This document shows, piece after piece, positions 25,801-32,760 of a stretch of 49,856 bases of DNA (its first letter is position 1; every line of letters begins with the position of its first letter). A program made the translations under genes and the position numbers. The notes beneath the pieces were generated by a model. That model was not told the origin of the DNA. It saw only the letters and a list, made by a program, of their open reading frames with translations, and did no database searches. The DNA lies in assembly GCA_947564305.1 (NCBI GenBank), contig CANOBT010000024.1, positions 1-49,856 on the forward strand, read 5' to 3'. This DNA is from an uncultured Lachnospiraceae bacterium. Lineage in GTDB: Bacteria > Bacillota_A > Clostridia > Lachnospirales > Lachnospiraceae.

Positions 25801-26591
25801 ATCTCACTGTGGTCTTTTAAGTACTGTTGATACGTCTTCTCAATCGGCTCCTTGTAATCGCCTTCCCCAAAACGGATATTCTTTAATTCCGTAGAAAATG
25901 TGGTATGGCGGCAATGGTCTGACCAATAGGTATCCAACACACGGATTTCTGTCATAGAAGGGTCCCGCCGCTCTTCCCCCTTAAAATAATTCTGAATATG
26001 CTGGAAATCCTTGAATGTCATTGCCAAACCAAAAGAATCATACAATGCCTTTAATTCTTCCTCCGGCATATCCTGGAATCCATCTAATATCTTCACATCC
26101 TCAGGCTCATCAAATACAGTCACCAGTGTATCCGGCTTCTCAAGCCCGGTCTCACGAGAATCCACTGGATTGATACAATGATTCTTAATTGCAGTAAATT
26201 CCTCATCGGACACCGTTCCCTCAATGACATAAGTTGTTGCAGTCCGAATTACCGGCTCCTCATCTTCTTTGATAAACTGCACGCACTGCTCCGCAGAATC
26301 TGCTCTCTGGTCAAACTGTCCTGGCAGATATTCCACAGAAAAAATCCTGTCTCCCTCACCTGCGGGAAAATCTTCCTTGTACAGCAGGTCCACCGGCGGC
26401 TCCGCAAATACGCCCTCACACGCTCTCTCAAACGTTTCATCCGAAACATTCTCTACATCGTAACGAATCAGTACCCTTACCCCTGTCACTGTCTGAATTC
26501 CAAGATAATGCCTGATTTCGTGCCGTAGTTCCTTCGCCTGCACAGCAAAGTCTGCCTTTTTCTCCACATAAACGCGTTTTACATTACTCAT
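22824..26591 (-). CDS. purL: Phosphoribosylformylglycinamidine synthase, single-chain
   Basis: A 1255-residue FGAM synthase that converts FGAR, glutamine and ATP to FGAM in purine synthesis. From the N-terminus are the PurS-like region, the linker, two AIRS-like synthase halves (NHPTEIEPFGGAATCLGGAIRDPL; YDPYLS-type motifs near the middle) and a C-terminal glutaminase domain with ALGICNGFQALIKLG holding the nucleophile Cys. The length and order fit the clostridial single-chain type, distinct from the three-subunit PurSQL of Bacillus. No other pur gene is next to it. The start lies two bases after the stop codon of the DUF1461 gene; its AGGAGG is inside hairpin element C. Confidence 0.95.
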   Translation of the reverse strand: MSNVKRVYVEKKADFAVQAKELRHEIRHYLGIQTVTGVRVLIRYDVENVSDETFERACEGVFAEPPVDLLYKEDFPAGEGDRIFSVEYLPGQFDQRADSAEQCVQFIKEDEEPVIRTATTYVIEGTVSDEEFTAIKNHCINPVDSRETGLEKPDTLVTVFDEPEDVKILDGFQDMPEEELKALYDSFGLAMTFKDFQHIQNYFKGEERRDPSMTEIRVLDTYWSDHCRHTTFSTELKNIRFGEGDYKEPIEKTYQQYLKDHSEIFAGREDKFVCLMDLALMAMRKLKKEGKLADQEESDEINACSIVVPIKVDGVEEEWLINFKNETHNHPTEIEPFGGAATCLGGAIRDPLSGRTYVYQAMRVTGAADPTVSVKDTLKGKLPQKKLVRGAAKGYSSYGNQIGLSTGTVKEIYHPDYVAKRMEIGAVMGAAPRRAVIRETSDPGDIIILLGGRTGRDGCGGATGSSKVHTEESIETCGAEVQKGNPPTERKIQRLFRREEVSRLIKKCNDFGAGGVSVAIGELAEGLRVDLDKVPKKYAGLDGTEIAISESQERMAVVVDPKDVGQFLDYAKEENLEATEVAVVTEAPRLVLLWRGTEIVNISRAFLDTNGAHQETDVEVEIPGREGSLFVREDVEDVKEKWLSMLSDLNVCSQKGLVEMFDGSIGAGSVFMPHGGKYQMTETQAMVAKVPVQNGTTDSVSMMSYGFDPYLSSWSPYHGAIYAVTESIAKIVAAGGDYRKIRFTFQEYFRRMTEDPKRWSQPFAALLGAYHAQLGFGLPSIGGKDSMSGTFQDIDVPPTLVSFAVDMAVEKEIITPELKQAGNKLVWLRIDRDAFELPVYENVMEQYGKFTDDIRNGKIVSAYALDRHGILAAVSKMAFGNQLGVKIEHNVDPRDAFAPAFGDLIAEVPADKVGTLSITYTLIGEVTDDKTFSYGNTKITMEEAIDAWTGTLEQVFATKSGAVCVDTLEDRLYSAAEEGIGIHVCSHKIGQPTVFIPVFPGTNCEYDSKMAFERAGAKVITRVFRNLDAQGIRESVDEFEKAISQAQMIMFPGGFSAGDEPDGSAKFFATAFRNAKIKEAVEKLLNERDGLALGICNGFQALIKLGLVPYGKIIGQAADSPTLTYNTIGRHVSKMVYTKVVSNKSPWLAYAQLGGVYTNPASHGEGRFVANEEWLEKLFENGQVATQYCNPEGVITLDEEWNVNGSYRAIEGITSPDGRVLGKMAHSERRDRSVAINIYGEQDVKIFESGVKYFQ

Positions 26592-26592
26592 G

Positions 26593-27324
26593 TCAGTTCT
26601 CCTCCTTTTGTAACCAATCAGATTCGCCGATTGATTGCCTGCTGTCCTGCCTCTTTTGCCTACATAAAATACTACATATCAGCAGAATGACTAATCCTCC
26701 CAAAAAGAGGACGCCAATTCTGATTACCATATCAAAGAATAACCCCTCCGGCAGCATTCGGATCATATAATCTTCTGCCGGGTCAAACAGCCACAGGTCA
26801 TTGTCAAAAAATATCTCATGAAACTTCGTGAACACTGCATTAAAATTTCTGAAAACTCCAATCCCAAGCAACAAAATGAGTGCTCCTAGGATTCCCACAG
26901 TAATCTGATAGCTCCTTGCAAGGATTTTTCGAAGGTCTGCTTTGCAAAAGACTAGAATTGCAAGAGAAGCTGCCAATACAACAAACCCAATTCTTCTAAG
27001 AGCAAGGCCGCCTAAGAACAACCCTTGTACCTCACCCATGTGAAACCTGTCCTGCTCGTTAAAAAAATCCTGCTCCACACCTTCTACCGTAGTTACTACA
27101 CTTAAATTTTCTCTATCTCCTTTCAAGTATGCCATCATTTCCCTGGTCACATACATGACATCATCCATCTCCATATCCAGGTCATTAAGCACTTCATATT
27201 TTTCATATTCACGCTGATATACTCCAAAATCCAAGTACATTGCCATCTGAAAACTGGTAATCAGCAGAATCACGACCGCCGCCAGTGATGCCGTTCCTCC
27301 AAAAATCCATTGCAGCTTTTTCAT
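26593..27324 (-). CDS. TIGR01906/DUF1461 family integral membrane protein
   Basis: A 243-residue membrane protein. It has an N-terminal helix (about residues 8-30), an extracytoplasmic region with YVTREMMAYLKGD and FNEQDRFHMGEVQ, then three more helices (about 107-125, 137-157 and 200-222) and a cytoplasmic tail. This layout and the DRFHMGEVQ segment match the TIGR01906 family of Firmicutes, whose function is unknown. The ATG at 27324 has GAGG six bases upstream. The final 15 or so residues (SRQSIGESDWLQKEEN) are encoded by hairpin element C, which also carries the purL ribosome binding site, so the tail is probably not part of the conserved protein. Confidence 0.75.
   Translation of the reverse strand: MKKLQWIFGGTASLAAVVILLITSFQMAMYLDFGVYQREYEKYEVLNDLDMEMDDVMYVTREMMAYLKGDRENLSVVTTVEGVEQDFFNEQDRFHMGEVQGLFLGGLALRRIGFVVLAASLAILVFCKADLRKILARSYQITVGILGALILLLGIGVFRNFNAVFTKFHEIFFDNDLWLFDPAEDYMIRMLPEGLFFDMVIRIGVLFLGGLVILLICSILCRQKRQDSRQSIGESDWLQKEEN
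26600..26651 (-). repeat. Interspersed hairpin element, copy C
   Basis: On the minus strand it reads GGCAGGACAGCAGGCAATC, then arms AATCAATC and GATTGGTT that pair completely (one G-U) around a nine-base loop, then ACAA and AGGAGG. It overlaps the 3' end of the DUF1461 gene and precedes purL. The second A-U pair replaces the mismatch seen in copy A. Confidence 0.75.
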
Positions 27325-27340
27325 CTCACACCTCATTGCT

Positions 27341-27385
27341 AAAGAAAGCCCTCTGAAAATCCCATAAACTGGGGCTTTTCAGAGG
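27341..27385 (-). terminator. Intrinsic terminator of pyk
   Basis: On the minus strand CCTCTGAAAA-CCCC pairs with GGG-TTTTCAGAGG around a short loop, followed by GCTTTCTTT. It lies about 30 bases after the pyk stop and separates pyk from the DUF1461-purL pair. Confidence 0.85.
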
Positions 27386-27413
27386 ACCATCTATCTTTAG
27401 GGACTTTCATCCC

Positions 27414-28850
27414 CTACTCTATCGTTGCGATCCGCATCATATTACTTACCCCGCCAATTTCTTCCCGTACATTTGGTGACGGCATTCCTGCCGTAAGGAC
27501 AACGATATCGCCGGTGTCCACATACTGTTTTACCTGTGCAAGCTCAATCGCACCATTGCAGACATCGTCTGTTGTGCTGAATTCCAAAGATTTCAGCGGA
27601 GTTACCCCCCAATAGATTGACATCCTGCGAAGCGCCCTGTCACTAGGCGTAATTCCAAGGATATCCTGCTTGGGTTTCATATTTGACACATAGCGTGTCG
27701 TTGCACCGGACACAGAAGGCGTAATGATACATTTTGCCTTTAAGTTTTCCGCTGCTAATACAGAAGAATATCCAATTGCCGTGGAGACACTGGATTTTAA
27801 ATTGTCTCCAGCCTGAGAAAGCAGCTTATCATAATCGAGATGCTGTTCTGCATTCTCTACAATATGGACCATCATCTTCAAAGCCTCGACGGGATACTTT
27901 CCTGCCGCTGTCTCCCCTGAGAGCATCACCGCGTCTGTACCGTCATACACGGCATTGGCCACATCTGTTACCTCCGCACGAGTAGGACGCGGATTGCGAA
28001 TCATGGAATCCAACATCTGGGTAGCAGTGATGACAGTTTTAAAATTATGATTACATTTCTGAATCAGCATCTTCTGAAGATACGGAAGCTCCTCTGCGGG
28101 GATTTCCACGCCTAAATCCCCACGGGCAACCATGATTCCGTCTGCCGCCCGGATAATCTCATCAATATTCTGGATTCCCTCCGCATTTTCAATCTTGGCA
28201 ATGACCGGAGTATACTGTGCATGAAGAGATTTCAGATAAGCTTTAATCTCCAGGATACACTCTGCATTACGCACAAAAGAGGCTGCTATAAAGTCTACCT
28301 CCTGCTCAACACCGAATTTAATATCCTCCTTATCCTTCTCCGTGATCGCAGGAAGACGGACCGGAACGTTTGGCACATTCACACCCTTACGTTCTCCAAG
28401 CTCTCCTCCATTAAGAACTTTACAGACGATATCTGAGCCATCCTTCTTCACGACTTCAAGTTCAATCAGACCGTCATCGATCAGAATCTTCTTTCCTCTA
28501 TCTACATCATCTGCCAACCCGCTGTATGTAATAGACACCTTTTGTGCATCCCCTACAATATCCTCGGCAGTCAATGTCAGTGTTGAGCCAGTCTCTAACA
28601 TGACCTTCTTACCATCTTTCAACACGCCTGTACGAATTTCTGGTCCCTTTGTATCCAAAAGGATTGCCGTATTGGAATGCTCCTCCTCACGTACCATTTT
28701 CAGCATATCCATCCGTGCCTTCTGCTCCGGATGAGTGCCGTGGGAAAAATTAAAACGTGCCACATCCATTCCATTTCGGATAATACTGCGAAGAACCTCC
28801 TTATCATCCGTGGCCGGCCCCATCGTACACACAATTTTTGTTTTTTTCAT
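27414..28850 (-). CDS. pyk: Pyruvate kinase
   Basis: A 478-residue pyruvate kinase that makes pyruvate and ATP from phosphoenolpyruvate. KTKIVCTMGPATDD at the start, RFNFSHGTHPEQ, LLDTKGPEIRTG, VIAKIENAEGIQNIDEII with the catalytic Lys, MVARGDLGVEIP, and TQMLDSMIRNPRPTRAEVTDVANAV are all present. It ends after the allosteric C domain and lacks the extra PEP-utiliser domain found in some Bacilli. The ATG at 28850 has AAGGAG upstream; a longer in-frame start at 28883 would lie inside partial hairpin element D. It follows the lipoprotein gene by 48 bases and ends at a strong terminator. Confidence 0.95.
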   Translation of the reverse strand: MKKTKIVCTMGPATDDKEVLRSIIRNGMDVARFNFSHGTHPEQKARMDMLKMVREEEHSNTAILLDTKGPEIRTGVLKDGKKVMLETGSTLTLTAEDIVGDAQKVSITYSGLADDVDRGKKILIDDGLIELEVVKKDGSDIVCKVLNGGELGERKGVNVPNVPVRLPAITEKDKEDIKFGVEQEVDFIAASFVRNAECILEIKAYLKSLHAQYTPVIAKIENAEGIQNIDEIIRAADGIMVARGDLGVEIPAEELPYLQKMLIQKCNHNFKTVITATQMLDSMIRNPRPTRAEVTDVANAVYDGTDAVMLSGETAAGKYPVEALKMMVHIVENAEQHLDYDKLLSQAGDNLKSSVSTAIGYSSVLAAENLKAKCIITPSVSGATTRYVSNMKPKQDILGITPSDRALRRMSIYWGVTPLKSLEFSTTDDVCNGAIELAQVKQYVDTGDIVVLTAGMPSPNVREEIGGVSNMMRIATIE

Positions 28851-28860
28851 CTCATTGTCT

Positions 28861-28882
28861 CCTTTTCTTGTAACCACTTGCA
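28861..28882 (-). repeat. Partial interspersed hairpin element, copy D
   Basis: Only the right half of the element is present: TGCAAGTGGTTACAA followed by AAGGAG and the pyk start. It matches copies B and E. The sequence on the other side does not pair with it. Confidence 0.55.
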
Positions 28883-28898
28883 TGATAAATTTTTATAA

Positions 28899-29726
28899 TC
28901 AATATCGGAATACCGGATCATTAAGACATCCTTCTCCTGACTGTCCAACATCAGAACCCTGTCCGCCGGAAGTATCCTGCGTATAGTCTTGTGAATAATC
29001 TGGTTGATAGACTGGTTCCTCGTAATATGACTGGTCATACTGATATTGGTCCACAGGCTGTGCTGTCTCTGTAGCCGCTGCTTCTGCCTGGGCTGCTGCT
29101 TCCGCCTGAGCCGCCGCTGCGGCAGCCTCTGCATCCTTCTGCGCTTTCAATGCCAATGCCGTTTCTTTTGTGCTAATCTGTTCCCCCGACTCAACACTCA
29201 CATATTTCGCAAAACCAACCTCATCTTCAAAACAGAGTTCTATCTCTTCCATATCATCAAATCCAAGTCCAGTGATATCAATGGTATGCCCATCCTCGTA
29301 AGCCAAACTGATATCAAAGGTTGTACGAAGCAGCATCCTGCCGCTTGCCTCTGCATTCATCTCCTCCACAGCTTCTGGCGGAGCATAGAACAGGCGGACT
29401 GTTTCCTGAACTGGAATTTTCATATCAGCAGCCATGATATTTTCCGGAAATTCCGGGGCTGAAGATGCTTTAATCCTCAATTGCGTAATCTCACCGCCTG
29501 TATGGTTTGTCAGCAAAAGCTTATAAGCCTCTTCGGACTCTGTTCCAATCGTTTGATATTCTTTCTCATCCTCTTCTTTCTTTTCTTCCTTTTTCTCTTC
29601 TTCGTCCTCTTTCAGCTCTGCTTCCTGTTGTTCCGGTTCCTTCACCTCCTTCTCCTTTTTTCCACATCCAAGAAGCAGACATGCCGCTCCAATCACCAAA
29701 AGTCCTGTTACCACTGCTCGTTTCAT
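28899..29726 (-). CDS. Lipoprotein of unknown function with charged and Ala/Tyr-rich regions
   Basis: A 275-residue secreted lipoprotein. The signal peptide ends in the lipobox LLLGC (Cys21). A highly charged Lys/Glu spacer follows (about 23-57), then a folded domain (about 58-190) with YKLLLTNHTGGEITQLRIK and TTFDISLAYEDGHTIDITGLGF. A heptad-like Ala/Glu stretch (about 197-222) follows, then a Tyr/Gln/Asp-rich linker and a short conserved-looking end EGCLNDPVFRY. The middle domain looks like a beta-rich surface module, but I do not recognise a family. It sits five bases after the DHHW gene, so it may act with the MBOAT-DHHW acylation pair at the cell surface. Confidence 0.75.
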   Translation of the reverse strand: MKRAVVTGLLVIGAACLLLGCGKKEKEVKEPEQQEAELKEDEEEKKEEKKEEDEKEYQTIGTESEEAYKLLLTNHTGGEITQLRIKASSAPEFPENIMAADMKIPVQETVRLFYAPPEAVEEMNAEASGRMLLRTTFDISLAYEDGHTIDITGLGFDDMEEIELCFEDEVGFAKYVSVESGEQISTKETALALKAQKDAEAAAAAAQAEAAAQAEAAATETAQPVDQYQYDQSYYEEPVYQPDYSQDYTQDTSGGQGSDVGQSGEGCLNDPVFRY

Positions 29727-29731
29727 CGTAT

Positions 29732-31156
29732 CTAATCCTCCTTAATCGTAACCTCTTGTGTCTTTACAAGCACCTGCATATCGCCATTCACTAAAATAAC
29801 ATCCATGTACGCCGTGCCTTTTGGAACCGATGTTCCCCTTAAATAAAGTTTATATCCATAATCATTCCACCCGTCTTCTTCCTCCACAGAGGTATGGAAT
29901 GCCTCATATGCAGCACTCTCGCCAGCCTCTGTCCTGACTGAGACATAAACTTTTGTATCCAGGTCTACATAATCAGAATCTAAAATCCCCTCCACAACAT
30001 ACCAGGAACCATCCTGCTTTAAAGAGACAGTCGTGTCTGTCGCTGCAGCAGTCAGATTCTCCATCGTCCTGACAGGTCCTTCCATAACTGGAGGCTGTTC
30101 AGCAAAAAAAGAAATCCTTCTTTCCACCCTCTCAACGACCACATATTCTATTTTGTACTCATCCAGATTCCCAAGGTTATAAGGAATCAGCCTGGAAAAA
30201 TATCCACGTTCGAATTCATTTGCAAGAATCGGAAGCATGGAATTTCCAAAAGAATCCCGGAACATCAACAATGTCCCCTGTCCATTCGGATTAATGGTTT
30301 CAATCCAATCATCCTCCACACTTCCCACCTCATTCACATAGGCGTAAATCTGCGGTCTGTCATAATAAATGTTTTCCTCTGGCTTTGCAGCCACAGAATA
30401 AAGCATATTGGACAAATCTCCGATATGTTCCTTCCTCACTTCAAAAGAAGAGTTCCAGGAAGTATCGAATTGGATTCCCAATGCGTCCATCAGACGTTTG
30501 CAGACCCAAAGCGCCCCCTTATTGTTCCAATGGGAATCTCCACGCAGATACAAGGGTTCCTTCGAAGATTTAAACATCTCCGATAATTCCACATAATGAA
30601 TCCCCGCCTCCTGTAAAAGGGGCACTATTCGGGAATAATTATTTTCATCACCCTGCACATAATTTATGGGCATATATTCACTATACACTGAATTTTTATT
30701 TGGTGCAATAGTTAGTACAAATTTACTGCCCTTTGCTTCAACATACTGCTGCATCAAACTGAGATTAAACACTGCATTGAAAAGCCCTCTCTCAGACATC
30801 AGGTTTTCTCCAAAATAGTCGTTCAGTGTCCCACCATAATACAACCATCCATCTTTCCCCACAACCACCTGATCAGAAGCCGATACCCCCAGCACCTTCC
30901 CCCGCAGCAGTGAATTGGCTGCAACCATCTCCTGCCGGAATGCAAAATGCTCCTCAAAATATCCGCCCAGTTCGCTTAAATAATTAACATTCCACTTTCC
31001 TTCCTCTTTCCACTTCGGAAATTCTGCCAGTTCTTTATTTTCTGTCGTCTCATCCGTAACTGCCACGCTCATCCCGGCAAATGGAAAAACCATCAATGCC
31101 AAAACGACTACAATATAGATTAAATACCAACTCTTTTTTTTCATATGTTCAAGCAC
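29732..31156 (-). CDS. DHHW family protein, AlgX/AlgJ-like acetyl transfer partner
   Basis: A protein of about 474 residues with an N-terminal membrane anchor (KKKSWYLIYIVVVLALMVFPF) and an SGNH-hydrolase-like outer domain. ENKELAEFPKW and GGYFEEHFAFRQEMVAANSLLRGK are typical of the DHHW/AlgX group, and LYLRGDSHWNNKGALWVCKRLMDALG holds the catalytic Asp-His pair. FRDSFGNSMLPIL supplies the Ser. These proteins work with AlgI-type MBOATs to O-acetylate surface polysaccharides. A GTG at 31156 with AAGGAG is taken as the start; an ATG 12 bases later is the alternative. It lies downstream of the MBOAT gene in the same operon. Confidence 0.85.
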   Translation of the reverse strand: MLEHMKKKSWYLIYIVVVLALMVFPFAGMSVAVTDETTENKELAEFPKWKEEGKWNVNYLSELGGYFEEHFAFRQEMVAANSLLRGKVLGVSASDQVVVGKDGWLYYGGTLNDYFGENLMSERGLFNAVFNLSLMQQYVEAKGSKFVLTIAPNKNSVYSEYMPINYVQGDENNYSRIVPLLQEAGIHYVELSEMFKSSKEPLYLRGDSHWNNKGALWVCKRLMDALGIQFDTSWNSSFEVRKEHIGDLSNMLYSVAAKPEENIYYDRPQIYAYVNEVGSVEDDWIETINPNGQGTLLMFRDSFGNSMLPILANEFERGYFSRLIPYNLGNLDEYKIEYVVVERVERRISFFAEQPPVMEGPVRTMENLTAAATDTTVSLKQDGSWYVVEGILDSDYVDLDTKVYVSVRTEAGESAAYEAFHTSVEEEDGWNDYGYKLYLRGTSVPKGTAYMDVILVNGDMQVLVKTQEVTIKED

Positions 31157-31246
31157 TTCACTCCTTATGTCCTTCGTTCTGCAGATTTTTATGCGGCAAT
31201 TTTCGTATCTTCTTACACGACACCTCATAAATATAGTGGTAAAGCA

Positions 31247-32650
31247 TCAAAATCGAAAATAGATAAATGGATTGTATGTACCGCTCGATAAACTTAACAT
31301 GCAGAGCACAAGGAGCACAATACTGCACCCATAACTACATGATGCCATCACCTGATTTCCATTCCTGCCATGCCGGTCACTCAGCTTTTTCAAACTATCT
31401 TTCAAGGGAGTCGAAGCAATAGCACAAAGAATCATTACCAACCAGAAAAGCGGGTTCATCTGCCGAAGTGCAAAGCTCATCAGCTCTGGTTCAAAGGACC
31501 AGTCCGTAAACATCTTCCCTATCAGAACGAATCCCTGATACAAAGTATCTGCACGGAAAATCACAAAGCCCACACAAACTGCCAGCAACGTGTAGATATG
31601 TCCCAATACTCTGGGAAGTTTTTTCACCGGAAGAACACCTTCTAACAGCAAAAAAGCGCCATGGTATAATCCCCATATTACAAAGGTCCAGTTTGCACCA
31701 TGCCATAGGCCGGTACAGAAAAAAACAATCAGTTTATTGATATAGGTACGTACCGTCCCTTTGCGGTTTCCTCCAAGAGGAATGTACAAATATTCCTTAA
31801 ACCATGTGGACAACGAAATATGCCATCTACGCCAAAATTCCTGTATACTGCAGGAAATATATGGATAATTAAAATTCTCCTGGAAGGTAAAGCCAAACAT
31901 ATGGCCCAATCCGATTGCCATATCACTATAACCAGAAAAATCAAAGTAAATCTGAAATAAATATGCCACAGCTCCAATCCATGCTGACAGAATATTTACC
32001 TTTGCAAGCTCCGCAGCGAAAACTGCATCTGCGACCAACCCAGCCACATTAGAGAGCAGCACTTTTTTAGATAACCCCACAATGAACCGGCGCATTCCGA
32101 CTGCAATCTCCTCTACATCACATACCCTACTGGAAATCTGCTGTTCAATATCATGGTATTTTACAATAGGTCCGGCAATCAACTGCGGAAAAAATGAGAT
32201 ATAAAGAAGCATTTTTCCGAAATTTTCCTGAGCCTTCACCTGCTTCCTGTATACATCGATCACATAGGACAATGCCTGGAATGTAAAAAAGGAAATCCCA
32301 ATCGGCAGGCTCACCTTTAACAAAGGAACGGAAAAACCCGTCACATGATTCCATGTATCAATCAGCATGTCTGCATATTTAAAAAATCCCAGAGCCAAAA
32401 AGTTTGTGAGCACAGCCAATGTCAGGATTAGTTTGCGCTTCTGCACCTTCTCCAACAATCTGCCATACAGATAGTTCATGGCCGAACTGCCCATCATCAA
32501 AAGTACATAAACAGACTCCCCATAGGCATAAAACAACAGACTGCTGATGATCAGCAGATAATTCTTTGCACGAAATGATGGTATAATATAATAAAGCACA
32601 AATACCACAGGAAAAAACACGCAAAGAAAAGTCAATGAACTAAAAACCAT
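31247..32650 (-). CDS. MBOAT family O-acyltransferase (AlgI/DltB-like)
   Basis: A 467-residue polytopic membrane protein with about ten helices. It begins MVFSSLTFLCVFFPVVFVLYY, as AlgI proteins do. The MBOAT core YFDFSGYSDMAIGLGHMFGF and NYPYISCSIQEFWRRWHISLSTWFKEYLYIPLGG is clear, and the invariant His lies in LWHGANWTFVIWGLYHG. The protein passes an acyl group, usually acetyl from the cytoplasm, to polysaccharide or a partner outside. The DHHW protein and a lipoprotein follow, making a compact surface-modification operon. The upstream hairpin at 32673-32706 separates it from the transglutaminase gene. Confidence 0.92.
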   Translation of the reverse strand: MVFSSLTFLCVFFPVVFVLYYIIPSFRAKNYLLIISSLLFYAYGESVYVLLMMGSSAMNYLYGRLLEKVQKRKLILTLAVLTNFLALGFFKYADMLIDTWNHVTGFSVPLLKVSLPIGISFFTFQALSYVIDVYRKQVKAQENFGKMLLYISFFPQLIAGPIVKYHDIEQQISSRVCDVEEIAVGMRRFIVGLSKKVLLSNVAGLVADAVFAAELAKVNILSAWIGAVAYLFQIYFDFSGYSDMAIGLGHMFGFTFQENFNYPYISCSIQEFWRRWHISLSTWFKEYLYIPLGGNRKGTVRTYINKLIVFFCTGLWHGANWTFVIWGLYHGAFLLLEGVLPVKKLPRVLGHIYTLLAVCVGFVIFRADTLYQGFVLIGKMFTDWSFEPELMSFALRQMNPLFWLVMILCAIASTPLKDSLKKLSDRHGRNGNQVMASCSYGCSIVLLVLCMLSLSSGTYNPFIYFRF

Positions 32651-32672
32651 ATTCTCTTCTCCAAAAGTCCTT

Positions 32673-32706
32673 AAAAAGGGAACCCCTCATTCTAAAAGGG
32701 TCCCCC
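32673..32706 (-). terminator. Intrinsic terminator after the transglutaminase gene
   Basis: On the minus strand GGGGACCC pairs with GGGTTCCC around a loop of about 11 bases, followed by a T-run. It lies 55 bases after the stop at 32761 and just upstream of the MBOAT start. Confidence 0.75.
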
Positions 32707-32760
32707 GCTTAATTTCCGGTACATCACGAAACATACCCTAAAATCTGTTCTCTATAAGTC

